64,000 nt of DNA from Struthio camelus (Eukaryota > Chordata > Aves > Struthioniformes > Struthionidae), in assembly GCF_040807025.1 (NCBI RefSeq), contig NC_090943.1, positions 4,636,356 through 4,700,355 on the forward strand, written 5' to 3'. This document shows, in pieces, positions 1 to 15,000 of the stretch. Both the position numbers and the translations under genes were made by a program. Numbering within the stretch: the first letter of the stretch is position 1; every line of letters starts with the position of its first letter. Under the pieces are notes generated by a model. That model saw only the letters and a program-made list of their open reading frames with translations. It did no database searches and was not told where the DNA came from.

Positions 1-3000
1 TCAATTAACAGTAGACCAGATTCAGATATCATGTCAACTTGACAAGAAAAACATGAATGAACTGGAGATATGCTTATTTGCACTTGATAAAGATCTGGCT
101 GAAAGTTTCCTACAGAGTAAATACCAGCTATACAAACACAGTTATGACTGTGGAATAGTTCCTTCCTGGAATTTTCCACAGGTGAACTAGAATAAGATGT
201 TGCAATACGGACTGAAAGCTATAAGCAAAGTAGAAACTCATGGGCTCAGTTAAGCATCTTTTCCTTCACAAACATGCCTTATTTCTGTACCACAAAACAA
301 TAAACAACTTCAAATCTTTTAACACTTCCTAGCTGGAGTAAGACTGAAATAAAATAGAAATCTTGAATGGTAAAGTGTAAGGTTTTTTTTTTGTATATTG
401 TACCCAAATATATATCAGTGCTAATGCATAGATATATATTCACAATATCATAGCACGTCTGTACTGGGCACTTTAGAGAGGTGACTAGAGAGTACCACAG
501 CTAGGTCCCCCATCTCCTTCATAGACATTTGTTTTGCTAAAGGCAGACTTATGTGAAACCATTTCCCTCTCAAAAATGCTTTTATAATGAGTTTGGTACG
601 TAGGATGTTTTTTCTGGTCAAAAGTTCATCCTCAAGAATAGCCTATAGATGAGTAATCATAGCATTCAGCTGTGAGGGAAAACCAAAATAAAACAAACTG
701 AAAATTGCTCCCCTGCTCTCAGAGGTAATTGATCTAACATACCCATGAAAACACGAAGTAGTAACAACTTTCCTTTTAACTGGTATATTCAACATTTGAA
801 TACATAAAGAATTAAAAGATAAAGACCTTTGACTACGCACAGATGCCTATGTAGCTACAAAATTAAGTTTAGATCCTGGGCTCTCTTCAGTGGAGGTATT
901 ATCAGCATCATCTGTAAAGTCCGAGGTACCATTCACCTCACCATAACAGACACATCTAGAGAGGCACCATGAAGCATGCTGGAAGTGCTCATTTCTTTCT
1001 GCCAACTATGAGTCCCCTAGGGGGACCAGCTAAGCTATCAACTGTAGATGTCTAAAGCCAGATGAGACAAATCCCACTCACAATGCTTAAATCTTGAAAT
1101 TTACTTTGTCAAAAAGCTTTCCTGAACAGCACTTGGCATATGGACATTTATATAGTACGTCACAGTCTCCAGTTACCTCTTCCTAAAATTATGCTTAGGA
1201 TAGTTTATATTTGAAGGAGCAAGGACAAGGATACCAGGGAGATGAAGCAGTTCATGAACATTTTTGTTGGACTAAGGATACTAGGTCACAAGGAGAAGAT
1301 AGGACCTTAGTTCTGGCTCCACTTAGGCTTGAAGAAAATGGTAGCTTTTTTCACCTCTGCTTTGAATTGCTTGCCAGGATCAGCGCTAGTGTAAGCTCAT
1401 CATGGGTTTACCCTAGGCCAGTTTCTAATACAGATCTGTAGCCTCAGAGTCCATTTGAGGACATCTGCATGCCAGGTGTTCAAGGCAATCATATCATTTT
1501 ACTTGAAATGGCCCATTCAAGTCATACGTAGTCTGCTATCTCATAATAGTGGCTACATTATGCAAAGCCTGGATTTGTATTCTGTCAGAAAGGTTGTCAG
1601 ATAAATAGATATCACAAAGTGATTTCTCTGCAGGTGCCAGGTTTTTTTTATGAATATAGATAGGTAGCAATTATTAGACAACCCATATCTAGTTATCTTG
1701 AATAGTAATGACTAGACAAAAGTCCTTTGTGAGTAGCTTAATTTTCAAGTTCTATCTTTATGTTAATCAAGTTGATGAATGCCACAACTGTGTCATATAA
1801 CTTGATTAAGCTTTATTTCAAATTGCACTTGCACTTTGTAAGTGGTACAAAGGCTAGCCTTTGGATAGGTCTCAACAGGCAGGAGCAGAGGGACGTGAGC
1901 ACCTCCACTTGCACTCTGAGCTAGTCAGACGTGAATTAGCTCTATTTTAGAAGCCAGAAAGCTACATTACTGCAGCTCCATGGCCAGATTAATATACTCT
2001 TCTGATCATCAAGCCTCACTAATTTGTATTGGTCTTTGCCCAGCCTGCGGGCACAGACAAAGCAGACTGTTGCCTAAGGGAATAGATAGTGTCAGTAAAA
2101 TGTTCATGGACTAATTACCAGCTTTGCTTGTGAAAAAGCAAATTAGGGTTATTTCTATTGCTGAGATAGGTATTGAGGTACATGGAGCAGCAGTCTCTCC
2201 CAACAGAGAGTCATCGCTCCTAGTTGTTCCACCTCCGGGATGGTGCTTAAATACTCTGCTGGGCTGAAATAGTGTGTAAGATGCCACATTCCAAGCTTGT
2301 CCTCACAGACTGGTTACTAAAGAGTTAAAGTATCTACCCTTCTATGCTTCTTGCTTAAATCCTGCTTAGTCCATCATTACAAGAAATTCTGCTCCGAGAA
2401 CTGCTTCTCTTCTTGTTCCTTCTCTGAAATAATAACTTGTATTTCAGGCCTCCATACATATAAATCCAAGAACAGGAGGCTGTATGTATCACTTCTTACA
2501 AGTTTTAATGAATAATCCAGCCTGAACAAACCAGCCTTTATGGGTTGCCCCAGAGATCAGAAGTGGGCATGCATGTATGATTGAACACCCATGTTCTTCT
2601 TCTTTAATTGAGCCTTCCTAGTCATTTATCCTGATTTACATTGGGATGTGTAATGGGGCGAAGCCTTTTATGAAACTTCTGGGGGCAATTATGATGGAGC
2701 TAGTATCCCTGTTGAGGTAGTGTAGAGGAATTGGAGTTGTCTATATTTTAAAAGGCTTTCCAGCTCAAGAATGCAGTATGAAAAAAAAAGAGGAAAACAA
2801 TGAGTCAGGCTTACAATGTTGATAATGAGTCAGGTGTTACAGGAAGGATGAAAGAGGAATACACTACCATAAACTAGTATAAGCCTAAGTAAACTGATTC
2901 TAAGAGTCCTAGATTACGTTAAGGACAAACGCTCTCTGCTCCACAGGAACAGGGCATGAAAATTTTGCTGCTTAGACACATCTGTCTTTTTGTCTGATTG

Positions 3001-6000
3001 ACTGAATCTCAGACTGATGTGAGATTCAGAGTGTTCTCACAGCTACATCACTCTACCATCCCAAATATTAATTGCCATCAGGAACACTACATGTTGAGAT
3101 TATTTCTTGTAACAAAGAGGGAGAAGTTACACATCCAAAATGACTATGACATTTGTTTGGATCAAGAACTGATTTTATGCTACCAAAGCAAAACCAAAAC
3201 AAAGCCATTCATCTTATCACATTATAATGTTCCAAGAAGGGTTAAATGCCATCACGGAGTCACAGAGCAAATGAACAAACAAATAAGAGATCAGATAAAC
3301 AGAGATATTAAATAATATGTTGTAAAATGTCATGAGAAGCTATAGAACTCTTATACCTGATGCTTAGAAAAGAGATGAAGGAGTAGATGGATACAGAGCA
3401 TGGCTTTTGATTCAATGTCTCAGTATTTCAGTAGGAATTTAAAACTCAGTAACCTAAGATAACTTTAACAGCTGGTGAATATGTAAAGAGGGCACAAGAA
3501 AAAAAATATAAGTACCTATTAGTCAACTCCACGTGTAAGAGCTTATAACTGTAGTATAAGATTAAATCCAACATCTGTACATTTTGCAAGAATTACTCTT
3601 TTACTTTCACTGGATGTGTTGGTGAATTGCCTTCACGCTTTGGTGGTCTGGGTCTACAGTATTTTTGTGTATTTTATAAAAGAGTGATATCAGAGGCCCA
3701 GAAGGAATAAAATATTCAAACGTTTTCCTAAACTGAATGCACAGACTCTCAGAGACTCCATAAGTTACGTAGCCTTACTTTTTTTGAATTCAAACTAAAG
3801 GGATTTTTTTTGCAACAAAGCAGTTAATGTGCCATGAAGGTACATATTCCTAAAGGTCAATGGCTCCAGTTGCAAGCAGAAGGCAACTGGAGAGGCAGTC
3901 ACCTGACTCCTTTTACGAATAGTAGTGAGAAACAAGCTTCTGGAGTGCTTTTTGTGCCATCCAACCTACTACAGATCTCTAGTAAGGAGTTACACCTGCC
4001 AGCCCACCACTCTGGTGGGTCCCCTCTGATGCTTACATCTGAGATATGAAGTTTTTAAAGTGAGATTTCTTTCATCCCGGTGTAGATGTCTAAAACTGGT
4101 CAAACGAAACATGGCCTAGAAACGCCCATTTCTCTCTATTGACTACGAAGGGAAGTGAACATGACTAGCCTAGGTGGAGTTGCTTGTGAATGTCTAAAGG
4201 CAGGGGAGATGAATCCATCCCCTAAATATATTAGCTATGAATGTCTTAATAGGCTTCAATGAAAGAGGAGGAAAGAAACTACTGTGTTGTGAACTAAATG
4301 GCTACATTTAGACCATGTCTAAAATGGGCCAGGGATGGTTTTACTTGCCTGAGGCCAGCCTATACAGCATGGTTCACACCCATGCTGTGAAATTCTTCCC
4401 CTTAGAGCACAGGGATCACCTAAACTGCTTCTTGGGGAAGGACCAATGGCCTCTGCTAATTAATCTGAAGTAATCTGGGAATTGCTTGAAAGAACATTTG
4501 GCCAAAACCATGCCAGAAACTACATAAACTGATCAATAGCATGAGAAATCAATCCAGTCAGTGCTTGGGCCATACCCTGGCCCTGTTTAGTTTGCTAGGC
4601 AGAAGCTATTACATTTGTTTTAAATAGTATTGGATGTTTCTGATCCTAAACCCAATTAAAAAAAAAACAAACATAAAGTAAGCCCAATGGAATCATAGGG
4701 TATTGGATCAAGCTGTGCGCACTTAGAGCAGTGTGTGTTACAGAAATCCAGACTGGAAATCACAAAAGTCAAAGGAAAAAAGCCTCTAAATAGTTTCATT
4801 GTGGAAAAAGGACATTGTAGCTATCTGAATCTCTTTTAGTGCAGTTACTTGAAGTGTCATAGATGCTGTTTAAGAGGAATGTTTATTCAATGATCAGACC
4901 GCTTAGTAAAAACAAAAAACCCTCAAAAACCTATAATGGTTCCAATCTACTATCAAAACACTTACCTTTCTCCAGGAAGGACTACTTTCTTTAGAAAGGT
5001 CTGCCTTGCATGTAGCCATTTCACTCGTCATTGTAAATGAGAATTCCTAGAGACATGTCAAAAAAAAAAAAAAATCTAAGCATATTCTGTAACATAATTG
5101 ACATAACCCTGAAGGAGAAGCTGTTGTCAGACATTATGTCACCTCCAGCAGCTGCAGAGTCTCAATTTTCCTCAAAGTTATAAGGTTGGGTTTAAGTACT
5201 TTTTGTAACACAGAGAATGATAAGAGTAACGTGGAGAAAAGTGAAAGTTCCTTACCAGAAATAAAAGATCCAATCAAATCTCCACCGTTAGCACTACAAT
5301 GATGATGATTTGCAGGAGTATCTAGCTTTGACTGAAACTCCACTGCACAAAGGACTGCGGACAGGCAGCAAGAAGCTTTTCTTACTGCAGAAGTTTGCAG
5401 CCTAAAGATGTTAGTTGAGACAAATTTAATTTCTATAGAAGAGAAAGAAGCATACTGACCACAGTCAGGTCAATGGCCATCTTGTTTAGGTTGTTAGTAA
5501 CTACTGTTTCAGCAAGATGAGGTGTAGCTGGTAAACCTTGACCTTGTTTAATCAAGGGACTGAGTAGCAGCAGTTACACACGTGTGTAGCAAGGCAGAGA
5601 AAGCAGTTTTTGATGTCCATATCTGCCAAAATACAAGTGGTGCCAAAGGCTCTCTTCTGAGTCATATTTCTCATTTGAGAAGCTTAAGTTGTACCTCTTA
5701 TACTCATTTGCTTCTAGGAGTGACTTGACTCCTTCAACTCCTCTGAGAAACTACATTTGTTCTCCACGACAAGGGGTGCGTGGCCTCAGCAGAGGCAGGC
5801 AGAGGGCTGACCCTGACTCTGGTGCATCAGACGCTACTGCCGCTTCACAGGGGAAATCCACAAATCACACAGCTTAGCAGAACATGTAAAATGAGCCCCT
5901 CCTCCCTTTTTTTTTTTTTTATAATGGGGAAAAAAGATTGTTTATTCAGAAGAAGGTGTACAAACATATCTCAGGTCTTCTGATCATTTTGCAGACTTTT

Positions 6001-9000
6001 TAATGGATCAAAATTAAAGTTTCAGCAGAAGTTATGAGATAAAAAATATCTACACAACCACTAATATGGTCTTTTATAATTACTACAGCTTGTTTCACTT
6101 CATTCTTGGGGCAGGATTCAGCTCAAAGTTCCGTCATCCAAAAGATGTAGCTGAAACTAGTTTTCTAGAATCGAGGGAACGAGACATTCAACTACCTTTT
6201 TGACCTTTCTTTTAACTGGGATCATTCACCCTCTGGAGGTATGCCCTTCTCTATCAAATCTAGAGGAAGCCTAAATAACTGACTGAGATTAGAAACCTGC
6301 ATTCTAGATCACTAAGGTATAACCCCTTTGGGATAAAAGTCATCTTTTTCTTTGGTCGTGGAACAAATGAATTTTGGTCTAACCAAAGTCCAGCTTCATT
6401 ACTGGAGTTTTTACAAAACAATCTTGTATTTCTATTCAATTTGTCCCACCACCCTCCACGGCCCATCATTGCAAAGGAAGGTAATGGTCTTAACAAGCCT
6501 ATGGTACCAAAGTGCTAGCAGAACTCTCACAGAAGAGCATGGGTCTTTTCTTCTGCATGTATGGTTATATAGAGAAGTTATATATCAAAGAGCAAAAGTG
6601 ACAGGGAATATTCCATATTCCCTAACTGCATCACTTTGTTCTATGAGAACAAAGACCAGGAGATAAAATAGTAGTGAAACAGTTTCTCCAGCCCATGCAG
6701 TTTTCTAAAGGAAATAAGCAACTGGGGTCAGAGAAACTCTTCCTGATGGCACAAAAGGACCAGGTGACTAGGACAGCCTGCTATTCTTCTCTTCTCTCCT
6801 TCTTTTTGAAGGGACAATTGTATCATAATGTAAAAAAATAATAATAAAAAAAATCACCAAAGCCAATTTGATAGATACATGAGTAGAGACTGGGACAGTA
6901 GTTAACCTGAAAGTTCAAGTTCAGTTGCTTTTAGTGCAGTTGCCAACATGATTTAGTGCAAGTCTCTTGGGGTCAGACTTAAAAGAATATTGAGTGCACC
7001 CTCATACAGTATCAAAAGATCCGAGTAACTAAGGTGCTTAAATCCCATTTCCCAAACACATTTTATTTTTTTTAATAGGATTTAAACAGTATTTCAATGT
7101 GGTATCTTTACAAATCTACTTACCTTTGATAATTCTTAGTTGAGCTATTGTCTCTAAATGAGTGAATGGCTGAGTTGGAGAAATGGAACAGACTGACCAT
7201 CACTTACAAAAAAAAAAGAAAGAAGTTTGAGCTTTACCCTCTGGGCTTCAGTCAGCTATAGAGACAGATGATAACATGCCCCTACCTCTTAAGGGAGCTG
7301 GCAAAATAAAAAGAGATTGAAATACTTAGATCTTTCAATAAAGGGCTTGTAAAAGCAGTGGAACTATATAGAAGAATAGATGATGTTGATAAATTACATA
7401 AAGATTGCATGGATATTTAAGCTACACAGACATTTACTTTCAATAGAGAAATCAATCTAGCTAGAATAAGCTGAGTTTAGATTCCTTGACTAAATAGCAA
7501 TGTCAGTAGCAACATTAAAATGAAAGAGAAAACAGAGTAGAGGGAGGGGAAAAGGAACTTCTGCTTTGTAAAATTACCAAGTTCATGACAGGAAAAAAAA
7601 CAACCTAACCTTGTTTAAAATGTCAAACCTGAAGGTCTGATTACTTAAGCATCCTCACTTTTACAAAGTGAAGTGGATCTGAAACAGAAGTAATGAATCT
7701 CAACCTTAGTAGATGCTGAGAACAGTGGCTGGAGGTGCAATTCAGTTATGCTAACTAGTTGTTTCAGAAGAAAAGTGTCTGATACCTCTGAGTCTGTAGT
7801 AATCCTGAGGTTGTTAGCTCCAGTAGAGTGAGAGAAAAAAAGAACAGTGAGAGCAGTGAACTAAGCCCTGCAAGAACAAGTACTCACTCAGATTTCTGAC
7901 CCTTTTGTTTGGTATAGTTCACTCAACCCATTGTCAGCGAGAGCAGCCTCAGCTTTGACAGCCAGCGCTTTTACCTTCAGTACCCAAAACACCCAACAGT
8001 ACGTAAACATTTCTGCCAGCTTCCAGGGAAAAAATATGAAATAACTATACCATGCTGTATTAATGTTAATAGTTGCACTGAAGAACCCAGGTTTATAAGC
8101 TAGGCTGAAATACTAAAGCTGTGGTAGAAATCAGCAAAAGGCTCTCCCCAAACTCTCTTAGACTATATTTACTTTTAACATACCACAAGCAGCCTCCAAA
8201 AGGGTGGAAACAAAGCTATATAGCTATGAAGGCTAAAGTGCACCTATAGGACCAATAATTATTATAAATTATACTCAATAATCTGTAACACCTTGTTTAT
8301 TCAGGAGAACAAACCTGAAACACCTCCCAAACACCACTAAATCCATTCTGAGGATGCTCAGAAACCTTGTCTTGGTTCCTGTATCTTAGTAATAAATAAA
8401 AATCTGAGTAAAGAACAAAAAACTCAAATTAACCTCTTAAAGCCAAAAACAAACAAAAAGAATCCTAATCAACCAACCAAACCAAAAGTCTGTGAGATCA
8501 GCTGTTATTTATTTTACTTGACCTAATCAAACAATTTGCAAGTGCTAGCAGGTTAATCAGTACCTATGTAACTTGGAATGAACCGGGGTATATATTGCCC
8601 TTTACTAGTGTTTAGGCAGTAGATGTTATGTCTGGATAATCCTGCCTATAGGCAGAGGATTATAGATAGAAGAAGAAGTAGTAGGTTTTATTGCAGTTGT
8701 AGGTAGTTGGGATTAGGAGACAGACTCATGAGACCCTGAGCTTTGCTAACTCTGTTGTTTAGGAAGGAAATGATTTTAGGCAAACAGGGAGAGCGTCTGG
8801 GAAGACACATGGAACCAAGCAAGTCATTAAAAGAAGAACTAAATTGCTTAGTCAGGATTTAGCCTTATAGCAAAATGAAGGTGTCCCTTAAAAGCAAAAA
8901 GGAGAAGAACCAGGAGGTATTTCAGGGTTAAAATGTTTGAGCTATATTAAGCCACTGTGCAAGCTTAATTCCAAGTTTGTCTAGAGTGGAAGAGACCCAT

Positions 9001-12000
9001 GATACACTAGAGTCTGGAGTACTAGAAGAAAATGTGAAGGGGATTTGCATTGCAAAGCAATGTAAGCCTTGAGGTAAGATCTGTTGGAAGCAGTGCAGTT
9101 TCAGCAACATGTAGCTGTCCTGAACGTGATCTGCTTCTGGGTAAGCAAAATCAGGAATCATTTTTGATACATGTAAATTCAAAGCTATCACAAAGGGATC
9201 ATTTTTCCATGTAGAAGTGCAATCATGTCAAGGAGCAATGAATAATTCAGGAGCTGCTCTGATTGCTTAAAGTGTTCTCCATCCTTTCCCTTGACCATAG
9301 ATCCAGGGTATGAGATTCTTTCGAACAAGTAGAAATGCTTGTCAAAATTTTCAGTAATCCATACTCAGTTCAGTGGAGTGGTGTGGTTGTTGAAGGCCTC
9401 AGAGCTAGAGTATTCAAGTCAACCACAAGTCCTCATCCCTGCTTTGCATCAACATTGATGCTCCATGCTGTTGTTACAGAACCAAGATGAGGCTAGGTGT
9501 AGTTTGATACAGTTTAATTAAACTAATTGATAAAGGTACAACTATTTCCCAGGATAGTTATGTAATAAGACTAGTCCTGATCTCTCCACTTCAGACACTC
9601 TTACTTTAGAGACAATGGGAGACTGTGGTTTGACCCTTAATTCTTCCCTTTCATGGAGGGGCAAGAGGTTGCAGGCAAGCGTTACTGTTTTCTCACGCCC
9701 TTCTCACCTTCTAAAACCTGTTGATTTTAGCTTTATGGGATACGCTTATCTCTATTGTAGACAGCTTGGTGCAATAGCACTGTAAAACTTTACAGCTGTG
9801 ACTGTGGTTCAGTTCCCAGTTCACTGCAGCTTTGTGGACAGAGCTGGCCAAAAGTACACTTTGAGATAGAGATCAAGATCCAGGAGCGCTGCGAGGATAC
9901 GCACGGGACAGTGGAGGAGGTGTTGAGACACACTGGCCATGGAGAGTACGCCAGTGCAAAGAGGTGTCTGGCCTGTGCTCTTCCAAGCACTTGGCTATGA
10001 GAGAGGAGGCCCAGATTTTCCAGCCATGTTCCAGGTTGGGGGCTCCAGCCTGGCTTGGCAATACGTTGTTCAGAATTAGGCACTGTCTTCAGGTAACCCT
10101 TGGATTTTGGAAACTCTTTTTCTGCTCTTGCAATGGAAATAAGGACCGGTATGAGTTCAGTGTTTTCAAAGCAGCTCTAGATGGGACAAGTTAGTCAAGT
10201 GGGGAAGCAAGGGTGCGGAGAATGGCTATGTTGCCGCATAAAGCACCCTCTTTCCTCTCTCTATATTCTCTGTACTCAGTCGTCCTCCAGGGCCTAGGAA
10301 CTGAGTTCAGTGATTGAAGGCAGTTATTGCTGCTCTTCTCCGAGGGAGGCTTTACGTGGTTAACAGGGGGAGGAGATCTACTGGAGACGTCTCCATAATG
10401 AATTGCTCCCCATTCCTTTTTTGCTTCAGTTAGAACATTTTGAACGTTAGCTGAATTTTGGAAATAAAGCTCTTACCTTCCCTTAACAAGGCAAAGTTGC
10501 ACAGTGCCTGCTGTTTCCTTCTCACAGCCTTGTTTCCTCCGCTAGCAGCAACTTTGGTTCGTGCCAGGAAGAGCACAGGGTTTCTCCTTAGCTGCTCGAG
10601 GAAGGAGGAACACGCTGAAGAAAAACCTTGGGTACATATGAGACAGACGCCTTAAGACTGAGATACTCAGAGGCAGGCAGTTCATAAGTTTAGGTGTCTG
10701 AGCATTTCCGCATTAAAAAGTAGATTAAGGTTAAGTGGCACCTGTGAGTGTGTTTCAGGATGTCAGTTTTGAGTGCAGGAGCCCAGGTTCTGCTCAGGTC
10801 CTGCTGTGCAGCTGTCCCTTGGGTGTTACATAACTTTGCGAAAGGGTAAAGGCATGCTAGCAGTCCTCACCGATCACATCCCTAAAAATAATCATGGGTA
10901 TTGCACGCATGATCACCAACAATTTATACCATGCTTGATTTCTGATAGGACTGAACCTATGTAGCTGGTCTTTCCCACCTTCCGCAGAAGAAAGAGCACA
11001 GTAATGCTCTTATGGAGGTGCCAGTTACTTATCTCTCTCTCTCTCCTCACTGTTTAATTCTCCCTTGGGTGTTACACCTTTGCCCCTCAGATATCAACCA
11101 CTATCTCACTTCAACATGTCTGATTGACTGACATACCTAATTTAAACTCAGAGCAATTGCTTATTTTGAAGTCTGCTGCTTCTGAGACCTAGAGAAAAGC
11201 AGGAGTGTCGAACACCTCGTCTGTATTCCCCGAGTATCTCAGATGGTCAAGTAAAAAGCTTGAAAAATCACCATCCAAACTTTTCCTTGCATAAGACAGT
11301 GTAATTCCCCCATGAATGGGGCCAGAATTGCAATACTAGATTTATTCAAGGCAGGCACCACAAGTTTCTGGAAGGTCCTTTGATCTTCACAGTTATATCT
11401 GGAAGCACAGTCAATCCTGTTGTCTTTAATTTGCATCAGTCAGGGGCTGAAATGGCCCCTTGCAGAGCTGTTCGGTTTCTTACTGTGATCCTTACAACAG
11501 TGGCTAGGAAACCGTATATATGCAAAAGGCTACTGATATTTTCAGCAAAGCACTAATTAGGGACAGCTGACTAGATACAAAACACCAGCAGGAAGGAATA
11601 TAATTGTCTTAGAAATTTCTGCCGTGGCTTAGGGGCAAACAAACCAAAAAGCATGTTAATTGCTCAGTACCATAGATTCTTTCACACAGTTAAGGTTTCT
11701 GTTTTTCTCTTACTTTACCTTTTAGGCAAAGTTTGTACACAGTCTTACTATGCTTTGGTTTAAACCCCATCTTTGTCATTTAACTGATACAACAATGAAG
11801 AAATTCTGTAAGTATTTCTAAACATAATGAAATCAGTAAGACTTGGGAACTTGGAGCAGGAGATTTAGTGCCAGCATTCCTTGCTGCATGACCTTTCTAC
11901 TCCTTCGTGCAGAGTAACTTGGATTCAATTAGAGAAGGGAAGCTCACACACAGAATTACCTATTGCCAGGAGATCCATGTCATCTTCTGGGTCCGAACCC

Positions 12001-15000
12001 CTTCAGAGTGGGGTTCACTTCATGTGTCCCAGTTCCTGGGTCGGTGCATTAAGCTTTTACATAAAATGCTCTCACACCTACACACCAAAGATGTCCTCTT
12101 TCAGTCCTTTGAGGGCACAACATACCATGATTTTGAAAAATTGCATAAGATAAAATAAAATGAAAGAACAAAAATCTTCTCATGATTGGAGCGAAGAGGT
12201 AGAAACCATGACTTTTACTGCAAGAGGAGTTTATTGATAGAGCTAATATTTTTTATTAGGCCAAAGCATACAAGCCCTGAAGAGCTCCCCTATTTTTAAC
12301 TTATTGTACTATCTAGTCTAATAAAACTTTACTGAGGCCTAAGGTAAACCTTCTACCCAAAAACCTTTTCTTGCTTCTCTCTGTAGCACACCACGGGTGT
12401 AACACCATAGACATTACAACTTCTAAATAAAATTTCTGTATTGCTGTTCATTAATGTTATGATTTTGAAGCTAGTCACTGACAACCGCATTTTCAAAAGC
12501 ATTTACGCGCTTTATCATGGACATAGCTGTCTAGCAAGGTCATCAAACTAAGTAGGCTTCAGACTTCCCCCACGCTTAATATTTGGTTCCCATTGATTTC
12601 CATAGTGCTTCAGCACCTAAATCCTTTATGTATCTACTGCCCAATATGTGACAAAAATTTGGTGGTTAGGAGGGCTTTGGAAAAATCTCCTGTATTTTTA
12701 AATGTCTAAATGTCCGATTTGAAATGGATTTCCATGCATATACAGTTTGGAATTGTCAGTACGTATTTCAGGACTCTTGTGTGGATCATCCAAGGCAGAT
12801 CAATGATTCTAAGTCAAACAAATCTGAATGTCTGATTAGTCAAAGGGCAAAAACCTGTACATTTTGCCAGTAGTGAAACAAGGAGACTATTTGCTTTGAG
12901 TTCCTCAAACAGAAACCACTGGAGAAAGGCAAAGGAGTTAGTACTTAAAGTTGTTTTTAAGCATATTGTGCGTCCCTGAGTACTACACTGAAACCTCTTC
13001 ATCTCCTTCCTCCACCCTTCCACGCAATATGCCACTCTTTTGAGCATATATGACTACCTCACATCTTAACTTGTTTCTATTTGGATGAGGGAGCGTCTCA
13101 GCATTCAACTGAGACATTATCAAAGAAGAGTTAGCATTCCACGCTCTCAACTCTATTGCCATATTCATCAATAGCGAATTTTCTTTCAACGTTTGTATTA
13201 GTGTCATGGAACATTTCATCAACCGGTAAGTACACGCAACAGTGACTTTCAATCTGCGGTCCACAGATCTGTGAAAATCTTAAAATATTTCTAAAGGCTC
13301 TCCAAAAAGCCAAGCATAGCAAGCTAGCTTAAATTCACTAACTAGGGAGAATGTTAAGGGAGGGCAAATCAGAAGCAACCAACCAAAAATGCTGAACAGA
13401 GACTTGTGAGCCCTTTCCCGAGCAGGTCACCATCTCAGCAGAGGAAATAGAAGTGTAGAATGAAATTCAAAAGAGCTATTCTAGAGGCAAGCCACATGTG
13501 CCTGTAGTACCATTGAACTTAATGATAGCTCTTTATTTCTTACTAGTTGGTCTCAGCTTCAGCAGAGCTTATTGCAGGCTTATTTTTCTCTGCAGAAGTT
13601 GGCAGGACAACATTTCCTGAAAATACCACCTTTCTTAGTCTTGTCTTGTCTATGCCCTATGACACTGGCCAGAACACTCTGTTTGGAGTAGGCCTCATTA
13701 TGAACATTTAAGTTATTGAGTTAATGCCATTTTTATTCCAGAAAATAAGTGCTTTTCTCCAACAGAATGAAAAAATCTGGAATGAGGTAACTTAATGTTA
13801 TGTTGTAAACTTATCAGGAACCTGGACCAAAAATATTCTTTAAGTGGGAAGCAAAAGTTAAGTCAAAGCACCAGACTGGTACTTTTTACACTTCCTGGCC
13901 ACGGTCTGACCCTCTGTATCCTTAGGGATCTTAGTGCGATCAATATGAGGTTTTGCCTTCACATTTGGTGCTCACACTGGGAGCTATTCCAGAAGAACAA
14001 AAAAACAAAAATGCCCAACAGCAGTAAATATCTGTCAGTAAACAAGATCCTTGTATCTTTATACTGTGCCTCAAGAAGTAAAGTATAATGATTAATTCAT
14101 TTCTGTGTCTGCAATGTGGTAAGCAACTATGAATCATGGCCAAATCTGAAAGGAAGGAAACTAGCTCAACCTTTGGCTAGGGGAGAATATAAACTTTTGC
14201 GATAAAAAAGGAGAGAGGCAACTGGAAGTTTCTTAGGTCAGAGATGCAAATATAATTTGCAAGTGAAGGAAAGAAATATCATAAAGAGCTGGAAATGGAG
14301 CAAGTTAATGAAAAAAAAAAAAAGAAGAACAGATATTAAGTATGTTATTAAGATCCCCTGGACAGCAAAGACCACTTCACTAGCTAAACGAGCTGGCTAA
14401 GGAAATTGTGATTATGATAATACGTAGCTGATGGGTCCTCCTCCTCCCCACCATAAAGCCCTCCAGCCAGATTTTGTATGTCGATAGTGGTAATTACATC
14501 TGTCTCCTAGCTCAGAGTGTTCTTTCTCTCCCTAAAATATTGAGCACCTTAACCCCAGTAGGACCAAAAGGCTGGACATAATTCAATAACTACAGCAGAT
14601 CCCATAGCCAAAAGAGTTTCACTAACAGAAGCTTAATGGTCTGACAAATCACCACCTATCTCCCCCAACAGCAGAGATCCCTATTAAGAGCTGCGAGGGG
14701 ATGGCCATAGGTGGCAAGGGAGAATGGCGGGGTTAAAGAAATATTAATGGCAGCATGCAGCAGGCAAAGGCTGAGATCTAAATGCTAAAAGATGGATGTG
14801 GGGAGCTGAACTTTATAGCCTGGAATACAACAGTGGATGCCTACCTGGAAACTCTGCTTGTTTTGAAGCCATCTACAGAATTAGAGAGAGAACGTCCAAA
14901 TTGTGGTAGTAAACTATAAACCATTACTAGGCTTCCCTCCACCTCACTAGGAGACAGGTGCAGACGACCACATCTAACGTTTCCTTAATATCGTTATTTA

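Noticed and set aside
9790..10200. GC-richer block with overlapping open frames on both strands
   Set aside because: No splice-site pairs with matching phase, no recognised domain, and no preferred frame.
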